Origin: Veillonellaceae bacterium
GTDB taxonomy: Bacteria; Bacillota; Negativicutes; Veillonellales; Veillonellaceae
Assembly (NCBI GenBank): GCA_900766245.1
Contig: CAAFUR010000011.1
Coordinates: forward strand, 62,001 to 126,000
Direction: 5' to 3'
Length of the DNA: 64,000 bases
How positions within the stretch are numbered: position 1 is the first letter of the stretch; each line of letters starts with the position of its first letter. The notes under the pieces were generated by a model. The model was given only the letters and a program-made list of their open reading frames with translations. It searched no databases and was not told the origin of the DNA. Made by a program: the position numbers and the translations under genes. This document shows, in pieces, positions 18,091 to 27,606 of this stretch.

Positions 18091-18935
18091 TGGTTACTAT
18101 AGTAGGAGTACGCTTTAAAAAAGCTGGCAAAATCTACTACTTTAGTCCAGGGTTTGTAACCCTTACGACAGGAGATGGGGTCATAGTAGAAACCTCTCGT
18201 GGTTTGGAATTTGGGGAAGTCGTAATTGGACCACGAAAAGTATCGAAAGATAGCGTGGTGCAACCGCTGAAAGAAGTGACACGTAAAGCCACGCCAAAAG
18301 ATTTTAAACAAGTAGAGAAAAATAGAGAGCGAGAAGAAAAAGCTTTTGAGATTGGACTAGAAAAAATCGCTTATCGTGGATTGCCTATGAAATTAATCAA
18401 TGTGGAATACACATTTGATATGAATAAAATTGTATTTTTCTTTACTGCAGAAGGTCGAATTGACTTCCGAGAATTAGTAAAAGATTTGGCTAATGTATTC
18501 CGTACGCGCATTGAATTGCGACAGGTTGGTGTGCGCGATGAAGCAAAAGTATTAAATGGAATTGGTGCTTGTGGACGTCCATTATGCTGTGCTAACTTCT
18601 TAGGCGATTTTGCGTCTGTATCTATTCGTATGGCGAAAGATCAAAATTTGAGCTTAAATCCAACAAAAATTTCTGGCATTTGTGGTCGCTTGATGTGTTG
18701 TTTGAACTATGAAAATGACTCCTACCTAAAAGGGGGAGACTTGTATTCACAAAAAGTAAAACAACCAGCTCCTGTAGCAGAGCCACCTGGTATCGGTAAA
18801 GAAGTAGTCACCGATGAAGGGTTAGGAAAAGTCTTAAAAATCAATACTATGAAAAAGACAGTAAAAGTGCAATTAGACGCGGGACGAACTATCGACTTAC
18901 ATTGGTCGGAAGTGGCATTACCGGATGAAGAGTAA
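18090..18935 (+). CDS. ricT: PSP1-domain protein RicT (YaaT)
   Basis: 281 residues with a GTG start behind AAGGAGGA. The PSP1 domain holds two conserved cysteine groups, GACGRPLCCANFLGDF and ISGICGRLMCCLNYE (about 152-206). In Bacillus these contribute to an iron-sulfur-binding complex with RicA and RicF that supports RNase Y processing. The C-terminal part has a small KOW/SH3-like stretch (GLGKVLKINTMKKTVKVQLD). It lies between holB and a methyltransferase gene as in Bacillus (yaaT-yabA-yabB). Confidence 0.93.
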   Translation: MVTIVGVRFKKAGKIYYFSPGFVTLTTGDGVIVETSRGLEFGEVVIGPRKVSKDSVVQPLKEVTRKATPKDFKQVEKNREREEKAFEIGLEKIAYRGLPMKLINVEYTFDMNKIVFFFTAEGRIDFRELVKDLANVFRTRIELRQVGVRDEAKVLNGIGACGRPLCCANFLGDFASVSIRMAKDQNLSLNPTKISGICGRLMCCLNYENDSYLKGGDLYSQKVKQPAPVAEPPGIGKEVVTDEGLGKVLKINTMKKTVKVQLDAGRTIDLHWSEVALPDEE

Positions 18936-19644
18936 TATTACAATCACAGAATTATTACTAAGTGGGTTTCAGTTGTTTCAAGACGAAAAAGAATTTAAGT
19001 TTTCTATTGATGCTATTTTGCTCGCTCATTTTGGAGAGGCAAAATCCAATAAGAACTATTTAGAATTAGGTACAGGCACAGGAGTGATTCCTCATGTATT
19101 GTACCATCGTGGAGCTCGTCATGTGGTGGGGGTAGATTGTAATTCCTCTGTGATTGAGTTAGCTCAGAAAAGTGTGATTCATAATGATATTGCAGATGCT
19201 GTATCTATGGTGGAGCTAGATTACATGACCGATGCTGGCAAACCGTATTATGGTCAGTTTGATGGTATCTACATGAATCCGCCCTATTTTGAATCGAATA
19301 GTGGACTTCTATCACAAGAAGAAAGTATAGCATTAGCCTTACATGAACAACAACACTCTATGAAAGATAGATTGTTACAAGCTCAACGGTATTTAAAATT
19401 TGGCGGCACACTGTGGATGATTTATACAACCCCACGGTTAGAATCCTTACTGAGTGCTATAGAACAGACTCGATTTAGGGTAAAACGAATGCGCTTTGTT
19501 CATGGTAACCAAGATAAAGTGAGCAAGTTAGTATTATTAGAATTAAAATATGGTGGAAAACTAGGCATGATGGTGGAACCACCTTTGTATATTTACGAAG
19601 TGGATGGTTCCTATTCAGATGAGGTACAAGCATATTATGAGTAG
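18925..19644 (+). CDS. tRNA1(Val) adenine-N6-methyltransferase-like protein (YabB/TrmN6 group)
   Basis: 239 residues, SAM-dependent. Motif I LELGTGTGVIPHVLYHRGA near 46, motif II VGVDCNSSVIELAQ near 68 and the catalytic NPPYFE near 117, which points to N6-adenine methylation. The family methylates A37 of tRNA-Val or related targets. It overlaps ricT by 11 bases and rsmI by 8 bases, so the run is translationally coupled. The context matches Bacillus yabB. Confidence 0.85.
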   Translation: MKSNITITELLLSGFQLFQDEKEFKFSIDAILLAHFGEAKSNKNYLELGTGTGVIPHVLYHRGARHVVGVDCNSSVIELAQKSVIHNDIADAVSMVELDYMTDAGKPYYGQFDGIYMNPPYFESNSGLLSQEESIALALHEQQHSMKDRLLQAQRYLKFGGTLWMIYTTPRLESLLSAIEQTRFRVKRMRFVHGNQDKVSKLVLLELKYGGKLGMMVEPPLYIYEVDGSYSDEVQAYYE

Positions 19645-20503
19645 TCATAAAGGGACATTATTTTTAATTCCCACACCCATTGGGAACTTAGAAGATATGA
19701 CCTATCGGGCTGTGCGTACATTACAAGAAGTAGATGTGGTAGCAGCGGAAGATACGCGTCATACAGGGGTATTATTACAACATTTTAATATTGCTAAGCC
19801 TATGATTTCCTATCATGAACACAATAAAGCGGAGAAGAGGGTTGACCTCATCCAGCGTTTATTGGATGGTCAATCCATCGGTTTAGTCAGTGATGCGGGG
19901 ATGCCTGCTATTTCTGATCCCGGTGAAGATTTGGTGAAAGAGGCTATCGATGTGGGGATACCCATTGTTCCTTTACCAGGTGCGAATGCAGGTTTAACGG
20001 CGCTTATCGCATCAGGGCAAAACACAAAGGAATTTCACTTCATAGGTTTTTTGCCGAAACGAAAGCAAAATGTAAAAGAGGTGTTATCACGGATTGCTAC
20101 CTATGAAGGAACGCTGATTTTCTATGAAGCTCCCCATCGTATAGAAGAAACTATCCAAAACTTATATGAAGGGCTGGGGAATCGCCCTATCACAGTAGGG
20201 CGTGAACTGACGAAAAAGTTTGAAACTTTTACACGAACTACCTTGCTAGCGTTACGAAATGATTTCGGTCAAATCGTAGAAAAAGGGGAATTTGTCCTCT
20301 TGGTGGGTGGCAAGGAGACTGTGACAGAGGAAACGAAGGTGGAGGAAGTCGTGCTTTCACCACTAGAGGCAGCCTTAGCCTTAATCGAAGAAGGGGTGCC
20401 AAAAAAAGAGGCAGCCCGTCAAATTGCAAAAGAACGTGGCCTTTCACGGCGCGATATATATAATGAAATTGAATGGTATAGTAAGGAGAGAACAGATGAC
20501 TAA
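19637..20503 (+). CDS. rsmI: 16S rRNA (cytidine-1402-2'-O)-methyltransferase
   Basis: 288 residues from the ATG at 19637, chosen because family homology starts at GTLFLIPTPIGNLEDMTYRA right after it. Other blocks: VVAAEDTRHTG near 35, SDAGMPAISDPG near 84, PLPGANAGLTALIASG near 112, and FHFIGFLPKRKQ near 134. It 2'-O-methylates C1402 in the decoding centre. It overlaps the gene before it and metG after it. Confidence 0.95.
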   Translation: MSSHKGTLFLIPTPIGNLEDMTYRAVRTLQEVDVVAAEDTRHTGVLLQHFNIAKPMISYHEHNKAEKRVDLIQRLLDGQSIGLVSDAGMPAISDPGEDLVKEAIDVGIPIVPLPGANAGLTALIASGQNTKEFHFIGFLPKRKQNVKEVLSRIATYEGTLIFYEAPHRIEETIQNLYEGLGNRPITVGRELTKKFETFTRTTLLALRNDFGQIVEKGEFVLLVGGKETVTEETKVEEVVLSPLEAALALIEEGVPKKEAARQIAKERGLSRRDIYNEIEWYSKERTDD

Positions 20504-22445
20504 GAAGCCGTATTATATTACGACACCAATTTATTATCCAAGTGCGAAATTACATATTGGGCATACATACTGTACGTCCATTGCTGATACAATTGCTCGT
20601 TTTAAACGTAGAGCGGGGTATGATGTGCGATTTTTGACAGGCTCTGATGAGCATGGACAAAAAATTCAACGTATGGCGGAATCGATGGGCATTACTCCTT
20701 TAGAGTACACGACGCAAATTGTTGATGGATTTAAATATTTGTGGGAAAAATTGAATATTTCGCATGATGATTTCATTAGAACTACCGATGAAAGACATAT
20801 TAAATATTGCCAACATTTATTCCAAAAAGCATTTGATAATGGGGATATTTACAAATCTTCTTACGAAGGATTGTATTGTGTACCATGCGAAACATTCTGG
20901 CCAGAATCTAAATTAGGTCCAGAAAAAACATGTCCTGATTGCGGTCGTCCATTAGAAGTGGTACAAGAAGAGAGTTATTTCTTCCGCATGAATAAATACG
21001 CTGACCAATGGTTCAAATTTATAGAAGAGAATCCTGATTTTATTCAACCAGAATCTCGTCGTAATGAGATGATTCAATTCGTGAAACAAGGCCTAGAAGA
21101 TTTGGCAGTATCTCGTACTAGCTTTAACTGGGGTATTCCAGTACCATTTGATGAAAAACATGTTATGTACGTATGGTTTGATGCGTTGATTAACTATATT
21201 TCTGCACTAAACCCATTGGATGAAAACAGTGATTTATTTGAAACGTACTGGCCTGCAGACTTGCACCTAGTAGGGAAAGAAATCGTTCGTTTCCATACGA
21301 TCATTTGGCCGATTATGCTCATGAGTCTTGGCTTGCCATTGCCGAAAAAAGTATATGGTCATGGCTGGCTTGTAGTAGATGGTACAAAAATGAGTAAATC
21401 CTTAGGCAATGTGATCGACCCAATTCCATTGATTGATACTTACGGTTCTGATGCGTTGCGCTATTTCTTGGTGAATGAAGTGCATTTGGGCAATGACGGT
21501 AATTTTAGCTTGCCTAACTTTATTACGAAAATCAATGCAGACTTGTCCAATGACCTTGGCAACTTGTTGAATCGTACCGTAGCGATGATTGAAAAATATC
21601 ATGGTGGTATCATTACAAAACATGCGCCAACAGAAGATGTTGACAAGGATTTAATTGCTTTAGCTGAGCAAACAGTAAAAGACTGCGAACAATTGATGGA
21701 AGATATGCAGTACAACAAAGCCTTTAAAGCGGTGTGGGCTTTCATTGGTCGTACGAATAAATACATCGATGAAACGATGCCTTGGGTACTAGCAAAAGGG
21801 GCTAATGAAGGCGATGCAGAACGCTTAGAAGCTGTCATGTATCATTTGGCAGAATCCTTGCGTATTATCGCTGTCTTAGTGGATCCAGTGATTCCAACAG
21901 GGGCTCCTAAAATTTGGGAACAACTTGGTTTACAAGGGTTTGCACAAGCTATGCTAGATGATGTACGCACATTTGGGGCTCTTCCGACTGGTACAAAAGT
22001 AGTAAAAGGAGATCCAATCTACCCACGTTTTGAAATTCCTGAAATGGTAGAAGTGGCGCCAGAAGCTGCAGAAGAATCCACTGAGGAAGCGGTAGATACT
22101 AGCAATATTCCACCGATTAAAGAGGCCATCGAATACGATGATTTTGCAAAACTAGATTTACGGGTAGCGAAAGTATTGACTTGTGAAGCTGTAAAAAAAT
22201 CTAAAAAATTGTTGTTGTTTACCTTAGATTTAGGTATTGAAACACGTACGGTAGTGAGTGGTATCTCTCAATTCTACAAACCAGAAGACTTAATTGGTAA
22301 AAAAGTGATTTATTTGGCAAACTTAGCGCCGAAAAAAATCATGGGCCATATGTCAGAAGGTATGATTTTATCCGCTTCTAATGAAGAGGATCAATTAGAA
22401 GTAACGAATATTGAATCCTTAACTCCAGGAAGTGTGGTGAGATAA
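20496..22445 (+). CDS. metG: Methionyl-tRNA synthetase
   Basis: 649 residues from the ATG at 20496 (AAGGAGAG upstream). Class I signature HIGH (LHIGHTYC near 21), a zinc-binding pair CVPCETF and CPDCG near 128-148, and KMSKSLGN near 298. The C-terminal 110 residues are an EMAP/Trbp111 tRNA-binding domain (DFAKLDLRVAKVL, GHMSEGMILSAS). It charges tRNA-Met. It overlaps rsmI by 8 bases and shares one base with the tatD-like gene. Confidence 0.97.
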   Translation: MTKKPYYITTPIYYPSAKLHIGHTYCTSIADTIARFKRRAGYDVRFLTGSDEHGQKIQRMAESMGITPLEYTTQIVDGFKYLWEKLNISHDDFIRTTDERHIKYCQHLFQKAFDNGDIYKSSYEGLYCVPCETFWPESKLGPEKTCPDCGRPLEVVQEESYFFRMNKYADQWFKFIEENPDFIQPESRRNEMIQFVKQGLEDLAVSRTSFNWGIPVPFDEKHVMYVWFDALINYISALNPLDENSDLFETYWPADLHLVGKEIVRFHTIIWPIMLMSLGLPLPKKVYGHGWLVVDGTKMSKSLGNVIDPIPLIDTYGSDALRYFLVNEVHLGNDGNFSLPNFITKINADLSNDLGNLLNRTVAMIEKYHGGIITKHAPTEDVDKDLIALAEQTVKDCEQLMEDMQYNKAFKAVWAFIGRTNKYIDETMPWVLAKGANEGDAERLEAVMYHLAESLRIIAVLVDPVIPTGAPKIWEQLGLQGFAQAMLDDVRTFGALPTGTKVVKGDPIYPRFEIPEMVEVAPEAAEESTEEAVDTSNIPPIKEAIEYDDFAKLDLRVAKVLTCEAVKKSKKLLLFTLDLGIETRTVVSGISQFYKPEDLIGKKVIYLANLAPKKIMGHMSEGMILSASNEEDQLEVTNIESLTPGSVVR

Positions 22446-23212
22446 TGCGGTTGTTTGATACACATGCGCATATCAATGATGAACGATTTGATAATGATCG
22501 GGAACAGATGATTCAAGACTGTTTTGACCAAGGCGTAGAGTATATTATGTGCCCTGCTGTGGATCGTCAAACAGCAGAGTCTGCCATTGCTTTGGCTGAA
22601 CAGTATGACCGTGTCTATGCAGCGGTAGGTGTGCATCCACATGAATCTAAAGATGCCACAGAAGAAGACTATGCATGGTTTAAACAAATGGCGTCCCATC
22701 CTAAAGTAAAAGCCATTGGCGAAATCGGTTTAGACTATTACTATGATTTTTCTGATAGAGATGTGCAAGCAGAGTCTTTCAAACGCCAATTAGCCATTGC
22801 GAGAGAAGTGGATTTACCGATTATTATTCATGATCGTGATGCACATGGTGCCATTCGAGATATGCTATTGGAACATGGGAAAGGCAATTATGGTGTTTTC
22901 CATTGTTTCTCAACCAGTTTAGAAATGGCAAAAGAATTTATTAAAATGGGCTATTATATTTCCTTTGCAGGACCTGTAGTATTCCCTAAATCTACGAATC
23001 TAAAAGAAGTAGCGAAGCACATTCCATTGGACCGTTTGCTCATCGAAACAGATTCCCCCTATTTGACGCCACCTCCATTTAGAGGGCGTCGCAATGATCC
23101 ATCTAAAACACAATTTGTGGCTCAAGAAATTGCACAATTGCGTGGTATGGATGTAGAAGAACTAGCTGCTATTGCCTTAGAGAATGGTAAGCGTTGTTTT
23201 GGTATTGAGTAA
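22445..23212 (+). CDS. TatD-family metal-dependent hydrolase / 3'-5' DNase
   Basis: 255 residues, TIM-barrel amidohydrolase fold. Metal ligands: FDTHAHIND at residue 4, GEIGLDYYYD near 92, IIHDRDAHG near 127, the His in GVFHCFS near 152 and LIETDSPYL near 199. Family members cleave DNA 3'-5' and may act in DNA quality control. The ATG overlaps the metG TAA. The order metG-tatD matches Bacillus metS-yabD. Confidence 0.93.
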   Translation: MRLFDTHAHINDERFDNDREQMIQDCFDQGVEYIMCPAVDRQTAESAIALAEQYDRVYAAVGVHPHESKDATEEDYAWFKQMASHPKVKAIGEIGLDYYYDFSDRDVQAESFKRQLAIAREVDLPIIIHDRDAHGAIRDMLLEHGKGNYGVFHCFSTSLEMAKEFIKMGYYISFAGPVVFPKSTNLKEVAKHIPLDRLLIETDSPYLTPPPFRGRRNDPSKTQFVAQEIAQLRGMDVEELAAIALENGKRCFGIE

Positions 23213-23221
23213 TATAGAATG

Positions 23222-23264
23222 AGAAAGGCACTTTCACAGTAGCATATACGGAAAGTGCCTTTCT
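23222..23264 (+). terminator. hairpin between the tatD-like gene and ppx
   Basis: AGAAAGGCACTTTC and GAAAGTGCCTTTCT form a perfect 14-bp stem with a 15-base loop. There is no T-run, so it is either a processing or stability hairpin or a weak bidirectional terminator. Confidence 0.55.
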
Positions 23265-23281
23265 GTGTACATAGGAGACCT

Positions 23282-24844
23282 ATGAAACGAGTAGCATTAA
23301 TAGATTTAGGATCAAACTCAGTACGGTTTGTCATTTCAGAAATTACAGATTCAGGCAGTTATCGCTTGGTATATCAACAGAAGGAATCCATTCGCCTGAG
23401 TGAGGGTATGTGGACCCATCAAATGTTGACAAAACCTGCTATAGAACGGGCCATTAAAACATTGAAAGCCTTGTCGCATATGGCAAAGGCTATGGGTGTT
23501 ACAGAGATTCAAGGTATTGCTACAGCGGCTGTGCGATTGGCCACAAATGGTAATAGCTTTATTCGTCGTGTATATGCAGAAACAGGGATTCCTTTACGTG
23601 CCATTAGTGGAGAGGAGGAGGCGTACTTAGGATTTTTAGGCGTTGTCAATACCATAGGATTAGATGATTTTATTGTATTTGACCTTGGTGGAGCTAGTAT
23701 AGAAATTAGCTTAATTGAAAATCGACAATTAAAAAAATCTGTTAGCCTTCCTATGGGGGCTCTTGTGATGACAGGACAATTTAAATCGGGTCATGAGTTT
23801 ACAAGTGCCGAATACGAAGCTATGGTGCGTTATATCCAAGAGGTATTGCATTGTGAAAGTTGGTTGAAACATGCCAAATTACCTCTTATTGGAATTGGAG
23901 GGACAGCCCGAAATATTGCCAAAATGGACCAACGGGAGAAAAATTATCCCATCCCTAAATTGCACAATTACAAGGTAAAAAAAGCGGGTATGGAGGCTTT
24001 GTTTCATCGGGTGAAAGAAACACCGTGGGAGGAACGGAAAAAGATTTCTGGGTTATCTGCGGAACGGGCCGATATCATCGTAGCAGGTATGGCCATTATT
24101 ATGGAATTGATGGAGTATACAAGGGCATCGTCCATGATTGTCAGCGGTTGTGGCTTGCGGGAAGGGCTATTCTTTCAGTATTATGGAACTAACTATTCAG
24201 CAGAGAAGTATGGGCTACCATGTCTTCAAAAAAATGGCGTTGTAGATGATATTGTGACCCACTCTACTTTAAATGTACTGCGTTCTTTCACGCCTCACGA
24301 TGTGGACCATTCCTTATATATTGCGAAACTGGCAAAACAGATTTATAAACAATGGAAAGAACTAATGCCAGAAGGAGAGCGCTTAAAATTAATCTTGAAA
24401 GTAGCTTCTTTGCTCCATGATTTAGGAAAGCAAATCAACTATTATAGCCATGCAAGACATAGTGCGTATATGATTATTAATAGTAATCTCTATGGATTAT
24501 CTCACCGAGAACAATTGCTCAGTGCTTTTATTGCATCCTATTCCCATGGAGCAAACAGTAAATTTATTAAGCAGTCTCCGTATCTCTCCATACTAAAAGA
24601 AGGAGATCGAGAGATGATACAAAAATTGTCCTTTCCCTTAGCCTTAGCAGAAGCTTTTGAAGAAAGTCATGAACGTAGCATACGTTCCTTTCAAACGTAT
24701 ATTACAGATAAACAAATAGATATGCATGTTGAGGTGAAAGAATTAAGCCATATTTCTATGATGGAGATGGCTATCGAAAAATTAAAAAAGCAGTGTAAGA
24801 AAGAATTTAAACGTGAATTAGTGATACATTGGAAAGTTCGTTAG
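23282..24844 (+). CDS. ppx: Exopolyphosphatase / guanosine pentaphosphatase (Ppx/GppA), with HD-like C-terminal domain
   Basis: 520 residues from the ATG at 23282 (TAGGAGA upstream). Actin/ASKHA-fold marks: VALIDLGSNSVRFVI at 4, TAAVRLATNG near 86, the catalytic ISGEEEAYLGFLG near 112, FDLGGASIEI near 139 and GIGGTARNIAK near 206. The C-terminal region has VASLLHDLGKQINYYSHARH near 375, an HD-domain pattern. It removes phosphate from polyphosphate ends or pppGpp. It is directly followed by ppk, so synthesis and breakdown of polyphosphate are encoded together. Confidence 0.93.
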   Translation: MKRVALIDLGSNSVRFVISEITDSGSYRLVYQQKESIRLSEGMWTHQMLTKPAIERAIKTLKALSHMAKAMGVTEIQGIATAAVRLATNGNSFIRRVYAETGIPLRAISGEEEAYLGFLGVVNTIGLDDFIVFDLGGASIEISLIENRQLKKSVSLPMGALVMTGQFKSGHEFTSAEYEAMVRYIQEVLHCESWLKHAKLPLIGIGGTARNIAKMDQREKNYPIPKLHNYKVKKAGMEALFHRVKETPWEERKKISGLSAERADIIVAGMAIIMELMEYTRASSMIVSGCGLREGLFFQYYGTNYSAEKYGLPCLQKNGVVDDIVTHSTLNVLRSFTPHDVDHSLYIAKLAKQIYKQWKELMPEGERLKLILKVASLLHDLGKQINYYSHARHSAYMIINSNLYGLSHREQLLSAFIASYSHGANSKFIKQSPYLSILKEGDREMIQKLSFPLALAEAFEESHERSIRSFQTYITDKQIDMHVEVKELSHISMMEMAIEKLKKQCKKEFKRELVIHWKVR

Positions 24845-24854
24845 GAGTGATACT

Positions 24855-26975
24855 ATGAAAGACTTTGATAATCCAAAGTATTATTTTAATCGTGAATTGT
24901 CTTGGCTGAAGTTCAACCAACGAGTCTTGCAAGAATCTATCGACAGAAGTAATCCACTCATGGAAAAACTACGATTTCTAACCATTGGCAGCTCTAATCT
25001 AGATGAATTTTTTATGATTCGCGTATCTGGACTGCGTCATCAAGAGCAGAGTGACATTATTAAATACGATGCCGCCCATATGGATGCCAAAGCACAATTA
25101 AAAGCCATCAGTGAGGCTACAAAAAAATTAGTATCCTTGCAATATATGTACTTTCACGATATTCTAAAACGATTACAAAAAGAAGGGTTACACTTTGTCA
25201 AAGTAAAAGATTTGAAAGAAAGTGAATTACATTGGTTATACCAATATTTTCGTACGCATATCTTTCCAGTCGTTACGCCATTAGCTGTGGATGCAAGCCA
25301 TCCCTTTCCATTCTTGGTGAATAAAACATTAAACTCGGTGGTGAAGATTCACCCCATCCATGATAAAGACCAAGAGAAGATGGCTATTTTGCCAATTCCC
25401 TCTGTATTGAATCGAATTATTGAAGTACCGAATGATGTGCATCGTCACTTCGTTATGTTAGAAGATGTTATCAACTATTATTGTGAAGATTTCTTCGTAG
25501 GTCATCATATCGATTCCTTTACTACCTTCCGTGTCACACGTGATGCGGATTTAGACATCGAAGAAGAAGCAACGGATTTACTGCGGGAGATTGAAAAATC
25601 TCTTCGTCGGCGTCGTCGTGGTGAAGTGGTACGTGTGGAAGTGTGTGAGCATTACGATCCACAGTTATTGGAATTTGTTTTGCAAGGATTGCAGGCAAAA
25701 AAAGAGGCCGTTTATATAGCAGAAGGAATCTTAGACGTAGCCTCCTTTGGCGAGTTTTGTAATTTACCTGGCTACGACCATTTGCGATATCCTGCTTTTA
25801 CACGACGAGAACTTCCTTGCGTAACGGAGCGAGGGACTTCAGCTATCTTTGATTATATCCGCGAAAAAGATAGACTCTTGCACCATCCATTTGATTCTTT
25901 TTCCGTGGTGGAAGAGTTTGTAGCTAGAGCAGCTGTAGATCCTGATGTACTGGCTATCAAGCAAACCTTGTATCGTGTCAGTGGGGATTCTCCCATCGTA
26001 GCAGCGTTGGTGAAAGCAGCAGAACTGGGCAAACAAGTTACCGTGTTGATGGAAGTTAAAGCCCGCTTTGATGAAGAAAATAATATTATCATGGCACGGC
26101 GTTTAGAAAAAGCTGGCTGTCATGTTATTTATGGCTTAAGAGGGCTTAAGACGCATTCCAAAATTACTATGGTGGTCCGTAAAGAAGGCGATGTACTACG
26201 CCGATATATACATTTTGCTACAGGCAATTATAATGGGAAGACTGCTAAATATTATACAGATTGCGGCTTATTGACCTGTCGAGAGTCCTATGCAGATGAT
26301 AGTTCCCTATTCTTTAATACCATCTCTGGATATGCAGAATCACAGCAGTGGCAGCATCTTATTGTAGCTCCATTGACTTTGCGATCGTCTTTAATGGATT
26401 TGATTGAGGGAGAAATACGTGCTGTAGAACAAGGCAAGGGCGGACATATCATTGCAAAGATGAACTCTTTACTAGATAAAGAAATCATTGCTAAGTTATA
26501 CGAAGCTTCTTGTAAGGGGGTCAAAATTGATCTCATCGTTCGTGGTATATGTACCCTTAGACCGGGGATTGAGGGGGTTAGTGACAATATTACTGTGCGA
26601 TCCATTGTGGGGCGATTCTTAGAACATCATCGTATTTTATATTTTAAGAATCATAGCGAGAGTCCCTATTATATTTCTAGTGCTGATTGGATGCCACGGA
26701 ATTTAAATGATCGAGTGGAATTAATGGTTCCTGTAGAAGATATAGCTTTACAGAAAGAATTACAACACATTTTAGAAGTTTACTTAGCGGATAATCAAAA
26801 AGCCCATGTCATGCGAGCTGATGGTTCTTATCGTAAGGTCATTGCTAAAGAAGATAAGGTATGTGCCCAACTTTCATTTCTAAATCCTAAGGATATGGAG
26901 ACGACAGAAGGTATAGCCGCATTAGGCGTGTGGGAGCCAATTTTAGAATTTGACAGTACTGATCAGGCTAAGTAA
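24855..26975 (+). CDS. ppk: Polyphosphate kinase 1
   Basis: 706 residues. NRELSWLKFNQRVL near 12, the P-site region VTPLAVDASHPFPFL near 141, KARFDEENNI near 402 and the two HKD-like His motifs THSKITMV near 432 (the phosphorylated His) and EHHRILYF near 590. It reversibly polymerises the ATP gamma-phosphate into polyphosphate. It starts 10 bases after ppx. Polyphosphate is linked to stress survival and metal storage. The candidate terminator lies about 155 bases downstream. Confidence 0.97.
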   Translation: MKDFDNPKYYFNRELSWLKFNQRVLQESIDRSNPLMEKLRFLTIGSSNLDEFFMIRVSGLRHQEQSDIIKYDAAHMDAKAQLKAISEATKKLVSLQYMYFHDILKRLQKEGLHFVKVKDLKESELHWLYQYFRTHIFPVVTPLAVDASHPFPFLVNKTLNSVVKIHPIHDKDQEKMAILPIPSVLNRIIEVPNDVHRHFVMLEDVINYYCEDFFVGHHIDSFTTFRVTRDADLDIEEEATDLLREIEKSLRRRRRGEVVRVEVCEHYDPQLLEFVLQGLQAKKEAVYIAEGILDVASFGEFCNLPGYDHLRYPAFTRRELPCVTERGTSAIFDYIREKDRLLHHPFDSFSVVEEFVARAAVDPDVLAIKQTLYRVSGDSPIVAALVKAAELGKQVTVLMEVKARFDEENNIIMARRLEKAGCHVIYGLRGLKTHSKITMVVRKEGDVLRRYIHFATGNYNGKTAKYYTDCGLLTCRESYADDSSLFFNTISGYAESQQWQHLIVAPLTLRSSLMDLIEGEIRAVEQGKGGHIIAKMNSLLDKEIIAKLYEASCKGVKIDLIVRGICTLRPGIEGVSDNITVRSIVGRFLEHHRILYFKNHSESPYYISSADWMPRNLNDRVELMVPVEDIALQKELQHILEVYLADNQKAHVMRADGSYRKVIAKEDKVCAQLSFLNPKDMETTEGIAALGVWEPILEFDSTDQAK

Positions 26976-27127
26976 TGGCATAGGACTGGAAATACTTTGC
27001 AGCATATTAGATATAAGTATATACCATGTTTTAAAAGATTATGAAAGGTACTCAAAGGATGTCTATATGCGTGAAAATGTAGTGAATAAATAGTCCATGA
27101 TAGCAGTAAAATAAGATATAATTGATG

Positions 27128-27178
27128 AAATTAGCTATAAATAACACGATTCGTGAAATTTATGGCTAATTTTTTTAA
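27128..27178 (+). terminator. terminator downstream of ppk
   Basis: AAATTAGCTATAAAT pairs with ATTTATGGCTAATTT (one G-T wobble), with an inner CACG/CGTG stem, followed by seven T. Confidence 0.88.
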
Positions 27179-27556
27179 ATGTGCTATGGACAAATTATGA
27201 TTTTTAGGAATGGAGTATTACTAAAATGCGTATCATATCAATTTTGCATTATCAATAGAACAGGGCTATTTTGAAAATGTAATATACACAACCTAATTAT
27301 AGATTGTATGCTATACGAGCCTTATAGACATAGTGATACACATGCTTTTTGATGTGTGTAAGTTAAGCGGCTATTATATGTTAAAACTATGGATAACTCA
27401 TCAATTATCAAAATGAGAATATTTGAGCATAATTAATAGCTGAATCAATCAAAATAAAATGTCTTTATACAGTGGACTGAAAATGGAGAGAAAATTCATT
27501 TTTAAATAAATAATATACTAAAAAATGGCTTTAATAGGCGTTTTTGGAGCATATGT

Positions 27557-27586
27557 TTGACTTTATATATCCATCTATGGTAGAAT
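27557..27586 (+). promoter_or_regulatory. promoter of the 3D-domain protein gene
   Basis: TTGACT at 27557-27562, an 18-base spacer ending TATGG, and TAGAAT at 27581-27586. It ends 20 bases before the ATG, so the 5' leader is very short and no riboswitch fits. Confidence 0.7.
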
Positions 27587-27606
27587 GCCAACCATGGAGG
27601 TAATAG

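Larger units (their letters stand above)
26976..27606. other. 631-base intergenic region after ppk
   Basis: No ORF is credible. It is AT-rich, with a strong hairpin plus T-run at 27128-27178, a second small stem (ACATGC...GATGTGT, about 27341-27359) and a promoter for the 3D-protein gene at its right end. About 375 bases between the terminator and that promoter show nothing recognisable; a small RNA cannot be excluded. Confidence 0.4.

Noticed and set aside
20424..20495. Longer metG reading from the TTG at 20424
   Set aside because: It lies inside rsmI, lacks a ribosome-binding site, and the ATG at 20496 has AAGGAGAG and begins the conserved sequence.
27557..27606. c-di-AMP (ydaO-type) riboswitch ahead of the 3D cell-wall gene
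   Set aside because: The predicted leader is only about 15-20 bases and lacks the conserved sequence.
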